Source of the DNA: Curtobacterium luteum
GTDB lineage: Bacteria > Actinomycetota > Actinomycetes > Actinomycetales > Microbacteriaceae
Direction of reading: 5' to 3'
Assembly (NCBI RefSeq): GCF_014646995.1
Contig: NZ_BMOI01000012.1
Span: forward strand, 1-64,000
DNA: 64,000 bases
Translations under genes and position numbers: made by a program
Part shown: piece by piece, positions 50,314 through 57,920 of the stretch
Layout: each line of letters begins with the position of its first letter
How positions within the stretch are numbered: the first letter of the stretch is position 1
Notes under the pieces: model-generated
Told to the model about the DNA's origin: nothing
The model's database searches: none
Seen by the model: only the letters and a program-made list of their open reading frames with translations

Positions 50314-50898
50314 TCAGCTACCAGACCCGCCGTCGGTGCCGGTCCCGTCCTGGGTGCCGGTCCCGCCCTGGGTACCGGTCCCGCCCTGGGTGCCGGTCCC
50401 GCCCTGGGTGCTGCCGCCGGGGTACTGGCCGGAGCCGCTGCCGTACCCGGGGAAGCCGTTCGAGCCGCGGCCGGGGAACTGCGAGGTGCCCTGGGTCTGC
50501 TGGCCGCTGATGCCGTGGCCGATCGCGTACCCGATGCCGCCGCCCGCGAGGAGTGCGGCGACCCCGACCGCGCCGGCCACGACCGGCCAGAACCACGGCG
50601 GACGGGGCTTCGTCGCGCCGGGGCCGGCAGCCGTGCCGTACCAGGGCGTCGGCGTCTGCTGCGCGGTGTTCCACTCGGCGGCGTACGGGTCCGCGGCAGC
50701 GCCGCGGCCACCGGCGGCGGAGGGGTCCGTGGCGGGGGTGCGGTCCGCGGCCGGTGCGTCGTCCCAGCCGCTCGGGGCCGCGGCGGGGGCGGCGCCCCAG
50801 CCGCCCGGAGCGGCGGGGTACTGCGTCGGCGGCTGCGCTGCCTGTTGCGTCGGCAGGTGCGCCGTGGTCGACGGGGTCGTCGGGGTGGTGTCGTTCAT
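50314..50898 (-). CDS. membrane protein with Pro/Ala-rich head and Gly/Thr/Gln repeat tail
   Basis: 194 residues. A Pro/Thr/Ala/Gln-rich cytoplasmic part (1-112), one membrane helix (about 113-136, FWPVVAGAVGVAALLAGGGI) and an outside Gly/Ser/Thr tail. The tail has an 18-bp DNA repeat (four units at 50335-50406) encoding (GTGTQGG)-like units. The function is unknown. It is divergent from the alpha/beta hydrolase gene at 50983, sharing an 84-nt region. The repeat could vary in number between strains. Confidence 0.6.
   Translation of the reverse strand: MNDTTPTTPSTTAHLPTQQAAQPPTQYPAAPGGWGAAPAAAPSGWDDAPAADRTPATDPSAAGGRGAAADPYAAEWNTAQQTPTPWYGTAAGPGATKPRPPWFWPVVAGAVGVAALLAGGGIGYAIGHGISGQQTQGTSQFPGRGSNGFPGYGSGSGQYPGGSTQGGTGTQGGTGTQGGTGTQDGTGTDGGSGS
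50335..50406. repeat. 18-bp tandem repeat in the 3' end of the membrane-protein gene
   Basis: Four units of GGTGCCGGTCCCGCCCTG with one or two base changes (50335-50352, 50353-50370, 50371-50388, 50389-50406). It encodes the Gly/Thr/Gln tail in frame. Confidence 0.75.
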
Positions 50899-50982
50899 GG
50901 GGACGAGTGCACACCGCGTGGCTATGCGTGGGTGATGACGAGGCTGGAGCCGCACTGTGGAGCCGCGGGTAGCGTCCATCCC

Positions 50983-51774
50983 GTGCGTGCGCGGGTCGAG
51001 ACGGTGTCGGTCGGCGGGCTGCCCGTGCGGCTCCGGACGCTGGCCCCCGCCGGGCGGTTGCACGACCCGGTCGCGCCGACCGTGGTCCTCGTGCACGGCA
51101 TCGGCATGTCGCACCGCTCGTTCGACCGCTCGCAGCGCGCCCTCGCCCGGGTCCACCGCACCGTGTCGGTGGACCTGCCGGGCTTCGGCGGGCTGCCGGC
51201 CGCCGGTCGTGCGCTCGACGCGGAGGTCCTCGCCGACCTCGTGGTCGAGGCCGTGCGGTCGCGGGGAGCGGGGGAGCTGGTCGTCGCCGGGCAGTCGATG
51301 GGGACGCAGGTCGCCGTCGAGGCTGCGCTCCGTCACCCGGACGTCGTGTCCTCCGTCGTGCTCGTCGGGCCGGTGGTGGACGACCGCCGCCGCACGCTCC
51401 TGCACCAGGCGCTCGGCCTCGGCCGGGACTGCCTCGTCGAGGGACCACGCATGAACGCCGTCGTGCTGACCGACTACCTCCGCAGCGTGCGCCAGTACCT
51501 CCGGGAGCTCGGCCCGATGCTCCGCTACCCGATGCTCGAGCGCGTCGCCGCCCTCGCGGTCCCGGCCCTCGTCGTCCGCGGTACGCGGGACCCGATCGCC
51601 CGCCACGGCTGGGGTGCCCGGGTCGCCGCGCACGCCGACCGTGGGGCACTCGTCGAACTCCCCGGCGCCCACCACGTCCAGGAGCACCAGCCCGTCGCGT
51701 TCGCGGACCTCGTGACCGAGTTCCGCCGTGTCGAGACCCTGGAACGCCTCGGGGGAGCGGAGGGGACGCGGTGA
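50983..51774 (+). CDS. alpha/beta hydrolase
   Basis: 263 residues of the alpha/beta hydrolase fold: TVVLVHGIGMSHRSFDRSQR (oxyanion HG), the nucleophile elbow VVAGQSMGTQVAVEAAL with Ser, an acid in VVRGTRDPIARHGWG, and His in LPGAHHVQEHQP. The full catalytic triad is present. The substrate is unknown. I chose GTG 50983, with TAGCGT 7 nt upstream; ATG 50935 in the same frame is possible. The next hydrolase-like gene begins in the overlap GTGA, so the two are coupled. Confidence 0.82.
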   Translation: MRARVETVSVGGLPVRLRTLAPAGRLHDPVAPTVVLVHGIGMSHRSFDRSQRALARVHRTVSVDLPGFGGLPAAGRALDAEVLADLVVEAVRSRGAGELVVAGQSMGTQVAVEAALRHPDVVSSVVLVGPVVDDRRRTLLHQALGLGRDCLVEGPRMNAVVLTDYLRSVRQYLRELGPMLRYPMLERVAALAVPALVVRGTRDPIARHGWGARVAAHADRGALVELPGAHHVQEHQPVAFADLVTEFRRVETLERLGGAEGTR

Positions 51775-52493
51775 CCGACGCGACCACCCCGGGAGCCGGG
51801 CCGACATCGACCGCGGGCGCCGTGCCTCCCGTCGGACTGGCCACACGCGCAGCGTGGGCCGCGCGGGACTGGCTGTACGCGGTGCGCTGGCAGGTGCAGA
51901 GCCTCGGTCCGACCACGGCGGACGACTACCGCGACGGCGACCGGCCACCCGTCGTTGTGATCCCCGGGGTGTACGAGACGTGGCACTTCATGCGGCCGCT
52001 CATGGACGCTCTGCACGACCGTGGACACCCCGTGCACGTCCTGCCCGTCCTGCGCCACAACGTGCGCCCGGTGCCGGCGTCCGCACGGGAGGTCGTGGCA
52101 CACCTCGACGAGCACGACCTCCGCGGGGTGCTGCTCGTCACGCACAGCAAGGGCGGGCTGATCGGGAAGTACGCGATGGCGTCGCTCGACCCCGACCGCC
52201 GCATCGACCGGATGGTCGCCGTCTCGACGCCGTTCGGCGGGTCCTCGCTCGCCCGGTTGGCGCCGGTGCCGCACCTCCGGGCGTTCCGCGCCGCGGACCC
52301 GGTGCTCGCCGCGATGGGGCGGGAGCTCGAGGTGAACGCGCGGATCACGTCCGTGTACGGCGTCTTCGACACGCTCATCCCGGAGGGCAGCGAGCTCGCG
52401 GGGGCCACCAACGTCCGGCTCCCGGTCGGTGGACACTTCCGGATCCTCGGCGACCCGCGGACGCGTGAGGCCGTGCTCGCCGCGACGGACTGA
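51771..52493 (+). CDS. lipase/esterase-like alpha/beta hydrolase (triacylglycerol lipase type)
   Basis: 240 residues. Nucleophile elbow LLVTHSKGGLIGKYAMASLD (His-Ser-Lys-Gly-Gly, the form seen in PGAP1/lipase-class proteins), and PPVVVIPGVYETWHFMRPL as the first strand and oxyanion loop. Later parts VYGVFDTLIPEGSELAG and LPVGGHFRILGD supply the acid and His. No signal peptide is seen, so it is probably cytoplasmic. The GTG start overlaps the previous hydrolase gene by 4 nt. The pair may act on one lipid-like substrate. Confidence 0.8.
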   Translation: MTDATTPGAGPTSTAGAVPPVGLATRAAWAARDWLYAVRWQVQSLGPTTADDYRDGDRPPVVVIPGVYETWHFMRPLMDALHDRGHPVHVLPVLRHNVRPVPASAREVVAHLDEHDLRGVLLVTHSKGGLIGKYAMASLDPDRRIDRMVAVSTPFGGSSLARLAPVPHLRAFRAADPVLAAMGRELEVNARITSVYGVFDTLIPEGSELAGATNVRLPVGGHFRILGDPRTREAVLAATD

Positions 52494-52558
52494 GCCGCCC
52501 GGACGCCCGGCCCCCGCCGCGCGACCGCACGGCGGCCACGCGGCGGCACGGTGGCGCG

Positions 52559-52945
52559 TCAGGCGCCGGGCAGGAACAGGCAGAACGGGTGTCCGTCGAG
52601 GTCGAGCAGTACCCGCACGTCGTCCTGCGGCTGGTACGCAGCCTCGCGCACACCGAGGCCGACGGCACGCTCGACGGCGCCGGGCAGGTCCTCCACCTGG
52701 AAGTCCAGGTGCAGCTGCATGTTCTGCGCGCCGGCCTCGCTCGGCCACACCGGGGCGACGTACTCGGGGTCGTACTGCACCGACAGCCCGGCCCCGTCCG
52801 CCGGCCGCACCCGCGCCCAGGTCGGGTCGTCCTCGTGCACGGTCCAGCCCGTGAGCGCGCCGGAGAACCGGGCGAGCCGCAGGGGTTCCGGGGACTGCAG
52901 CACGGTGGCCACGAAGGTCGGCATCGTCGCGTCGTCGCTCGTCAT
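52559..52945 (-). CDS. VOC-family (glyoxalase/bleomycin-resistance fold) protein
   Basis: 128 residues with two betaalphabetabetabeta modules: PTFVATVLQSPEPLRLARFS at the start, NMQLHLDFQVEDLPGAVERA in the middle, and LLDLDGHPFCLFLPGA at the end, typical of the VOC group. The usual metal-binding His/Glu set is only partly visible (HLD, and H in DGHPFC). TACGCT lies 7 nt before the ATG, a leaderless-type start. The substrate is unknown. Another VOC gene with the same C-terminal pattern (AGHPFCLIRP) is at 58455. Confidence 0.82.
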   Translation of the reverse strand: MTSDDATMPTFVATVLQSPEPLRLARFSGALTGWTVHEDDPTWARVRPADGAGLSVQYDPEYVAPVWPSEAGAQNMQLHLDFQVEDLPGAVERAVGLGVREAAYQPQDDVRVLLDLDGHPFCLFLPGA

Positions 52946-52985
52946 GCGGCGGAGCGTACGCGGCTCAGGTCCCGCGACCGACCAA

Positions 52986-53065
52986 CGACCGGTCCCGCGA
53001 CCGGTCAGCGACCGGTCCCGCGACCGGTCAGCGACCGGTCCCGCGACCGGTCAGCGACCGGTCAG
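52986..53065. repeat. 23-bp tandem repeat (3.5 units) between VOC and LacI genes
   Basis: Three exact units of CGACCGGTCCCGCGACCGGT CAG (52986-53008, 53009-53031, 53032-53054) and 11 nt of a fourth. Each holds two GACCGGTC palindromes. It lies just past the lacI-type stop at 53072. Confidence 0.85.
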
Positions 53066-53071
53066 CGGCCG

Positions 53072-54079
53072 TCAGCGTGGGTCGACGCTCGCGCGCTCGA
53101 CGATCTCGTGCGGAACCACGAACGTCTCCGGCGGTGCCGACCGGTCGTCGATCCGCCGGGCGAGCAGCCGCAGCGCCGCCCCCGCCAGGGTCTTGCGGTC
53201 GAACGCCACCGTCGTGAGCGCGGGGATCGCGAACGCCGCCGCGGCGATGTCGTCGAACCCCATGACGCTGACGTCCTCCGGCACGCGGACACCACGCGCC
53301 GCGAGCACGTGCAGCACGCCGAACGCGATCGAGTCGGTGAACGCGAACACCGCGTCGGGCAGGTCGTGGCGGTCCAGCCAGGCGGCGAACGTCCGGGCCG
53401 CGGTCGCCGTGGACCAGTCGTCGAGGGGCACGCGGAGCGCCGCTTCGACCGGCAGCCCCGCGGCCTCGAGTGCGTCGCCGTACCCGCGTTCCCGGAGCTC
53501 GCTCGTCGCGGTCGCACGGACCTCCGCAGCGGCACCGACGATCGCGATCCGCCGGTGTCCGGACGCGATGAGGTACGCCGTCGCCTCCTCGGCCGCGGCA
53601 CGGCTCGCCACGTGCACCTGGTCGACGTGCTCGGGCTCGACCTCCCCGATCACGACGGTCGGCGGGAGGCCCTCGGTCGACGCCAGCACGCTCGCGCTCA
53701 GGGTGACCGGGTTGAGGACGAGGCCGTCGACGAGGTGCGCCCGCGCCCGGGACACGAGGTCGCGCTCGCGCTCCGGGTCGTTCGCGGTCTGGTCGAGCTG
53801 CACCACCCAGCCGTGGTCGCGCGCGAGTTCGACGAACCACTCGGTGAGCTCGGCGGCGTAGGGGTTCCGCATCTCCGGCAGCGTCAGGGCGATGACGCCG
53901 GAGCGGCCGTTCCGCAGCCCACGCGCGGAGAGGTTCGGGACGTACCCGAGCTCGGCGACCGCCTGCTCCACGCGCGCACGGGTCGCCGGACGTACGGGAA
54001 CCCCACCGTTGACGACGTTGGAGACGGTCTTCGGTGACACCCCGGCGAGGGCGGCCACCTCCCGCACGGTCGCGCGCAT
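53072..54079 (-). CDS. LacI-family transcriptional regulator
   Basis: 335 residues. The N-terminal HTH reads TVREVAALAGVSPKTVSNVV with the hinge YVPNLSARGLRNGRSGVIAL, followed by a periplasmic-binding-like sugar domain (PEMRNPYAAELTEWFVELAR; VMGFDDIAAAAFAIPALTTV). It probably represses a sugar-use operon. No sugar operon is adjacent, so the target may be elsewhere. TACGCT is 6 nt before the ATG, a leaderless-type start. Confidence 0.92.
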   Translation of the reverse strand: MRATVREVAALAGVSPKTVSNVVNGGVPVRPATRARVEQAVAELGYVPNLSARGLRNGRSGVIALTLPEMRNPYAAELTEWFVELARDHGWVVQLDQTANDPERERDLVSRARAHLVDGLVLNPVTLSASVLASTEGLPPTVVIGEVEPEHVDQVHVASRAAAEEATAYLIASGHRRIAIVGAAAEVRATATSELRERGYGDALEAAGLPVEAALRVPLDDWSTATAARTFAAWLDRHDLPDAVFAFTDSIAFGVLHVLAARGVRVPEDVSVMGFDDIAAAAFAIPALTTVAFDRKTLAGAALRLLARRIDDRSAPPETFVVPHEIVERASVDPR

Positions 54080-54109
54080 CGTCCGAGCGTACCGCCCGGG
54101 TCGGCCTCG

Positions 54110-54847
54110 CTACGCCCGGAGCCCGTACCGGTGCACGTGCGTGCGGTACGGCACCCGGACGGTCTCGTTGCCGGCGGTCTCCGGGTGGCTGTCGAGCAGC
54201 TCCTCGACGGCCCGGCGCAGCTCGGCCCGTTCGGCGTCCGGCAACACGATGACGTAGCTGCGCGACAGGACCATGTCGAGGAACGCCGACCGGTCCTGTT
54301 GGTGCACCCACTCGAACACGCGGTGCTCCCGGGTGCGGAACGGGCCTCCGACGGCCGACTCGTCGTCGTACGCCATCCGCTGGGCCTCGGGCCGGGTGAT
54401 GACGTCCCCGAGCCGCTGCGCCCAGTCCGAGGACTCGTCCCGCACGTTCCAGACCAGTCCGAGCACGCCACCGGGACGGAGGACCCGTGTCGCCTCCGCG
54501 ACACCGCCCTCCGGGTCGACCCAGTGCCACGACTGCGCGAAGGTCACCGCGTCCGCCGTGCGGTCCGGCAGGGGCATCGCCTCGCCCGTGCCGTCCACCG
54601 CGCGGACGTCGGGCAGCAGCGCGGCCAGACGCGCCCGCATCGCCGGGTCCGGCTCGACGGCGACCACCTCGGCGCCGCGTCCGAGCAGCGTGCGGGTGAA
54701 CTTGCCGGTGCCCGCACCCACGTCGACGAGTCGCTCCGCACCCGTCGGGACCAGCCAGTCGGCCACTGCGGCCGGGTACCCCGGCCGCCCGTGCTCGTAG
54801 GCGTCGACCGCGCTGCCGAAGGAGCGCGCGTGCTGCTCGGAGGTCAT
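54110..54847 (-). CDS. class I SAM-dependent methyltransferase
   Basis: 245 residues. SAM-binding motif I is RLVDVGAGTGKFTRTLLGRG, the post-I acidic residue is in VVAVEPDPAMRARLAALLP, and the later motifs are DAVTFAQSWHWVDPEGGVAE and VLRPGGVLGLVWNVRD. It belongs to the Methyltransf_11/UbiE-like group, with an unknown small-molecule substrate. The start MTSEQHARSFGSAVDAYEHG is common in actinobacterial members. No ribosome binding site is evident. It lies 30 nt from the LacI gene on the same strand. Confidence 0.87.
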   Translation of the reverse strand: MTSEQHARSFGSAVDAYEHGRPGYPAAVADWLVPTGAERLVDVGAGTGKFTRTLLGRGAEVVAVEPDPAMRARLAALLPDVRAVDGTGEAMPLPDRTADAVTFAQSWHWVDPEGGVAEATRVLRPGGVLGLVWNVRDESSDWAQRLGDVITRPEAQRMAYDDESAVGGPFRTREHRVFEWVHQQDRSAFLDMVLSRSYVIVLPDAERAELRRAVEELLDSHPETAGNETVRVPYRTHVHRYGLRA

Positions 54848-54866
54848 GGACCCAACTTGGCACCGC

Positions 54867-54910
54867 CGGACGGGAGGCACGGTGCGAGCCCGCCCCGAGC
54901 CTCCAGACCG
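54867..54910. terminator. degenerate GACGGGAGGC-family palindrome copy 8
   Basis: CGGACGGGAGGCACGGTGCG and, further on, GAGCCTCCAGACCG. The arms have several mismatches (GGGAGGC against GCCTCCA). It lies 22 nt past the deaminase stop. Confidence 0.45.
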
Positions 54911-54932
54911 TCACACGGTCGTGTCCGGAGCG

Positions 54933-55424
54933 TCAGTCCGCGTGCCGGGCGCTCCATGCGCGGAACGGCGCGGTCGGGTCCTCGACGCTGCCCTGCTCGG
55001 CGCGCAGCGCGCGCTCCTCGACGGGCTTGGCGTACTCGTCGTAGAAGGTCGCGAGGGTCATCAGGCGGTTGCCGTCCTCGTAGTGTTCGCCCTCCTGCTC
55101 CCGCGAGGCCGCGTAGACCACGCGGTCGGGCTGTGCGTAGTAGAGGGCGCCGAGACACATCGGGCACGGGTACGCGGTGACGACGACCTCGTACCCGCCG
55201 AGGTCGGTGATGCCCTGCTCGGCAGCCGCTCGGATCGCACGGATCTCGGCGTGGGCGGTGGGGTCGCCGGTCTGGGCGACGTGGTTCACGGCCTCGACGA
55301 CGACCTCGCCGTCACGGACGATGAGACAGGCGAAGGGCTTGCCGCCGTCGGCGACGTTGTCGAGGGCGCGGGAGACCGCCAGGGCGGTGAAGTCGGTCGG
55401 TGGCGTGGATTCGTCATGGTGCAT
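54933..55424 (-). CDS. nucleoside deaminase (cytidine/guanine deaminase-like)
   Basis: 163 residues. The zinc motif of the CDA fold is complete: HAE in GDPTAHAEIRAIRAAAEQ and PCxxC in TAYPCPMCLGALYYAQ. The C-terminal part (RLMTLATFYDEYAKPVEERA) resembles guanine deaminase of the GuaD type. It would deaminate a purine or nucleoside in salvage. It is divergent from the DUF2461 gene, with 97 nt between starts. Confidence 0.87.
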   Translation of the reverse strand: MHHDESTPPTDFTALAVSRALDNVADGGKPFACLIVRDGEVVVEAVNHVAQTGDPTAHAEIRAIRAAAEQGITDLGGYEVVVTAYPCPMCLGALYYAQPDRVVYAASREQEGEHYEDGNRLMTLATFYDEYAKPVEERALRAEQGSVEDPTAPFRAWSARHAD

Positions 55425-55521
55425 CGGTCAACGGTCCTCCGAACGGCTGCCCGGGCGGTGGGCGGCCGCGTACCCCGTCGCGTCGGGCCTGGTCGCAGCC
55501 GGCGGCGGTTCACTGGCCGGC

Positions 55522-56193
55522 ATGACCGACCGGCCCTTCACCCCAGCGCTCGCCACGTTCTTCCGCGGACTCGCCGAGCACAACGAGAAGTCCTGGTTCG
55601 AGGACCACCGCGAGGAGTGGGAGCGCCACGTCGAGGCGCCGATGGAGTCCCTGCTCGAGGAAGCCGAACAGCGCTACGGTTCCGGACGCGTGCTCCGGCA
55701 ACACCGGGATCTCCGGTTCACCCCGGACAAGCGGCCCTACCGGGAGGACACCGGCCTCACCGCGGGCGGCGTCTACCTCAGCGCCGGTGCGGACGGGATC
55801 CAGGCCGGCGGCGGGCTCTACACGCCCTCCCGTGCCCAGCTCACCGCCGCGCGCACCGCGATCGACGAGCACCCGCAGGCCGCCGCCGCGCTGCAGCGGC
55901 TGCTCGACGACCTCGTCGACGCCGGGTTCGAGCTCGCCGGTCCGCCGCTCAAGACCGCCCCGCGCGGCTACGACGCCGACCACCCGCGCATCGACCTGCT
56001 CCGGATGCAGCACTACGCCGCGCTCACGCACCTGCCCCTCACGAGTCCGCTCTCGGACATCGTCGACGCCTGGGAGCGGGTGCAGCCGCTGGTGCGGTGG
56101 ACGGTGAAGTGGGCTCGGGCGGACGACGCCGAGGCCGCCGACGACCCGGCGCCGCCCGTGCCGGGAGCGCGGTCGATCGACGAGCGGGCCTGA
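55522..56193 (+). CDS. DUF2461 domain-containing protein
   Basis: 223 residues, a typical DUF2461 protein: ALATFFRGLAEHNEKSWFED near the start, VLRQHRDLRFTPDKRPYRED and GGVYLSAGADGIQAGGGLYT. The family is of unknown function (TIGR02453 type). I chose ATG 55522 because the family's conserved start follows at once. It is not linked to neighbours except by divergence from the deaminase gene. Confidence 0.87.
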   Translation: MTDRPFTPALATFFRGLAEHNEKSWFEDHREEWERHVEAPMESLLEEAEQRYGSGRVLRQHRDLRFTPDKRPYREDTGLTAGGVYLSAGADGIQAGGGLYTPSRAQLTAARTAIDEHPQAAAALQRLLDDLVDAGFELAGPPLKTAPRGYDADHPRIDLLRMQHYAALTHLPLTSPLSDIVDAWERVQPLVRWTVKWARADDAEAADDPAPPVPGARSIDERA

Positions 56194-56270
56194 GCGGCGG
56201 CTGCTGCTCGCTGGTGCGGTCCGCGTCTCGGTGATGCGGGTCGGTCGGTGCGGCTGCGCTGGCGAGGATC

Positions 56271-56474
56271 GTGTCTCGGTGATGCGGGGCCGGTCACGAC
56301 TCCCCGCGCGGTTGTCCGGGGCCGGTCACGTACTGTCGCGCGCGGCGACGTGGAGCGACGTCTCGTGGATGCAGTTCGTGTCTCGGTGATGCGGCGGCGG
56401 TCACGACTCACCGTGCTGTCGTCCGGGGCCGGTCACGTACTGTCGCGCGCGGCGACGTGGAGCGACGTCTCGTG
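56271..56474. repeat. 107-bp tandem duplication in a 452-nt intergenic region
   Basis: Unit 1 (56271-56377) and unit 2 (56378-56474, incomplete at its end) align at an offset of 107 nt. The right half (CCGGGGCCGGTCACGTACTG through GACGTCTCGTG) is identical; the left half has a few changes. A further piece of the unit start (GTCTCGGTGATGCGG) lies at 56225. The region 56194-56645 holds no convincing gene; a half-copy of the GGACGGGAGGC repeat is at 56578-56600. Confidence 0.8.
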
Positions 56475-56645
56475 ACCGGACGATGCGCTGCGTCGGGGTT
56501 TCGCGACCGGCGGCACATCGGCCCGTCGGCGCGTCGGCACGTCGGCGCGCCGGGCAACGGCCGGTCGGCGCGACGTCCGGACGGGAGGCCCGTGGCACGT
56601 CGGCCTGCACCCGTGCTCCCGTGCGCCGGTGCTGCTGCTCGGCCC

Positions 56646-57302
56646 TCAGCCGCGGAGCCAGCCGGCCTCGGCGAAGGTCGTCTGGAGCTCGGTGAACAGC
56701 CGCGACCCGTGGAACCCGTCCACGGCCGCGTGGTTGACCTGCACCGCGATCGGCATCACGGTCCGCCCCTCGACGTACCGGTACCGGCCGATCGTGAAGA
56801 TCGGCAGCAGGTGGTCGAAGCCGTCCTTGACGTGCAGCGCGAACCCGGTGAACGACGCCCCGGGCAACGTCGAGACGTCGAACACGTTCTCCGGACGGTC
56901 CACCTGGGGGAACATCCGGTGGTCGTCCCGGTACCGCTCCATCGTCGTGACGGCGGCCTCGTGGAACCGTGCCGGGTCGTCGTCGTACGGCACGAACAAC
57001 ACGGAGAACGTCTCGGTGTCCGGGTGGAACACGGTGAACATCGGGTGCACGACGTCCCAGACCGCGGGGGAGCCGTCCTCGAGGAGCTGCATGCGGAACT
57101 CGGCGTGCCGGTTCACCACCGACGCGATCGCCCACAGCTGTGAGGCGTACGTGCGACGGTCCGTCCGCCTGACCGTCTCCGCGAAGTCGGTGACGTCGAG
57201 CTCGACCGTCATCTCCCACGTGCACGGCACCCGGTCGCGGTAGTGCTCGAAGTGCTCGCGGCGGGGCCAGGTGGCGAGGTCGATCGGGCGGAGCGCGGTC
57301 AT
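56646..57302 (-). CDS. chloramphenicol acetyltransferase-like protein
   Basis: 218 residues of the CAT fold. The catalytic His motif is AVQVNHAAVDGFHGSRL. The start LRPIDLATWPRREHFEHYRD and VPCTWEMTVELDVTDF are typical of type A CAT. LPIFTIGRYRYVEGRT also fits. It may acetylate chloramphenicol or, as with many chromosomal CAT-like proteins, another alcohol; activity cannot be judged from sequence. A CAGACT box lies 7 nt before the ATG. It is divergent from the YbaK gene with 36 nt between starts. Confidence 0.85.
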   Translation of the reverse strand: MTALRPIDLATWPRREHFEHYRDRVPCTWEMTVELDVTDFAETVRRTDRRTYASQLWAIASVVNRHAEFRMQLLEDGSPAVWDVVHPMFTVFHPDTETFSVLFVPYDDDPARFHEAAVTTMERYRDDHRMFPQVDRPENVFDVSTLPGASFTGFALHVKDGFDHLLPIFTIGRYRYVEGRTVMPIAVQVNHAAVDGFHGSRLFTELQTTFAEAGWLRG

Positions 57303-57338
57303 GGGTGCCAGTCTGGCCCCGGTCCCTAGGGTGGAGCC

Positions 57339-57920
57339 ATGCCGACACTGCAGCGCGTCCCGGCCCTCGTCGCCTCCAGCCAGCTGGCGATCCCGGTCGC
57401 CGAGGCCCTCGTGGCGCTGCCCGCCGACGTCCTCGGGCGGATCGAAGCAGCCCCGATCGACCCGGACCTCGCGGACACGGCAGCGTTCTCGGAGGCCTAC
57501 GGCTTCCCGGTCGAAGGCGGCGCGAACTGCATCGTCGTCGCGGGCAAGCGCGGGGACGACGTCCGCTACGCCGCGTGCATCGTGCTCGCGCACACCCGGC
57601 TCGACGTGAACCGCGTCGTCAAGAAGCTCCTCGACGTCCGCAAGGCGAGCTTCGCCCCGATGGACCAGGCCGTCGAACTGACCGGGATGGAGTACGGCGG
57701 CATCACCCCGATCGGTCTCCCGTCGTCGTGGCCGGTCTTCGTGGACTCCCGCGTGCAGAATGCTCCCGAGGTCGTCATCGGCGCCGGAGTCCGTGGCGCG
57801 AAGCTGTTCCTGCCCGGCGCCGTCCTCGCGGGGCTGCCGCACGTCCAGGTCGTCGACGGTCTGGCCACCGAGCCGACGGCGGCCACCGAACCGACGGCGC
57901 CGTCGGAGTCCGGAGCGTGA
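57339..57920 (+). CDS. YbaK/EbsC-family aminoacyl-tRNA deacylase-like protein
   Basis: 193 residues. The YbaK fold is visible from GGANCIVVAGKRGDDVRYAA, then NRVVKKLLDVRKASFAPMDQ, ELTGMEYGGITPIGLPSSW (the GG-I-P core) and VIGAGVRGAKLFLPGAVLAG. The conserved lysine of the deacylase site is in NRVVKKLL. It probably edits misacylated tRNA, such as Cys- or Ala-tRNA(Pro). TAGGGT lies 6 nt before the ATG. The stop overlaps the GNAT gene in GTGA. Confidence 0.85.
   Translation: MPTLQRVPALVASSQLAIPVAEALVALPADVLGRIEAAPIDPDLADTAAFSEAYGFPVEGGANCIVVAGKRGDDVRYAACIVLAHTRLDVNRVVKKLLDVRKASFAPMDQAVELTGMEYGGITPIGLPSSWPVFVDSRVQNAPEVVIGAGVRGAKLFLPGAVLAGLPHVQVVDGLATEPTAATEPTAPSESGA

Noticed and set aside
52986..53065. 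Possible CRISPR array
   Set aside because: Repeats are contiguous with no spacers, and no cas genes are present; it is a plain tandem repeat.
56271..56474. Possible insertion sequence or attachment site
   Set aside because: No transposase or integrase, no terminal inverted repeats or target duplications; a head-to-tail 107-bp duplication explains it.
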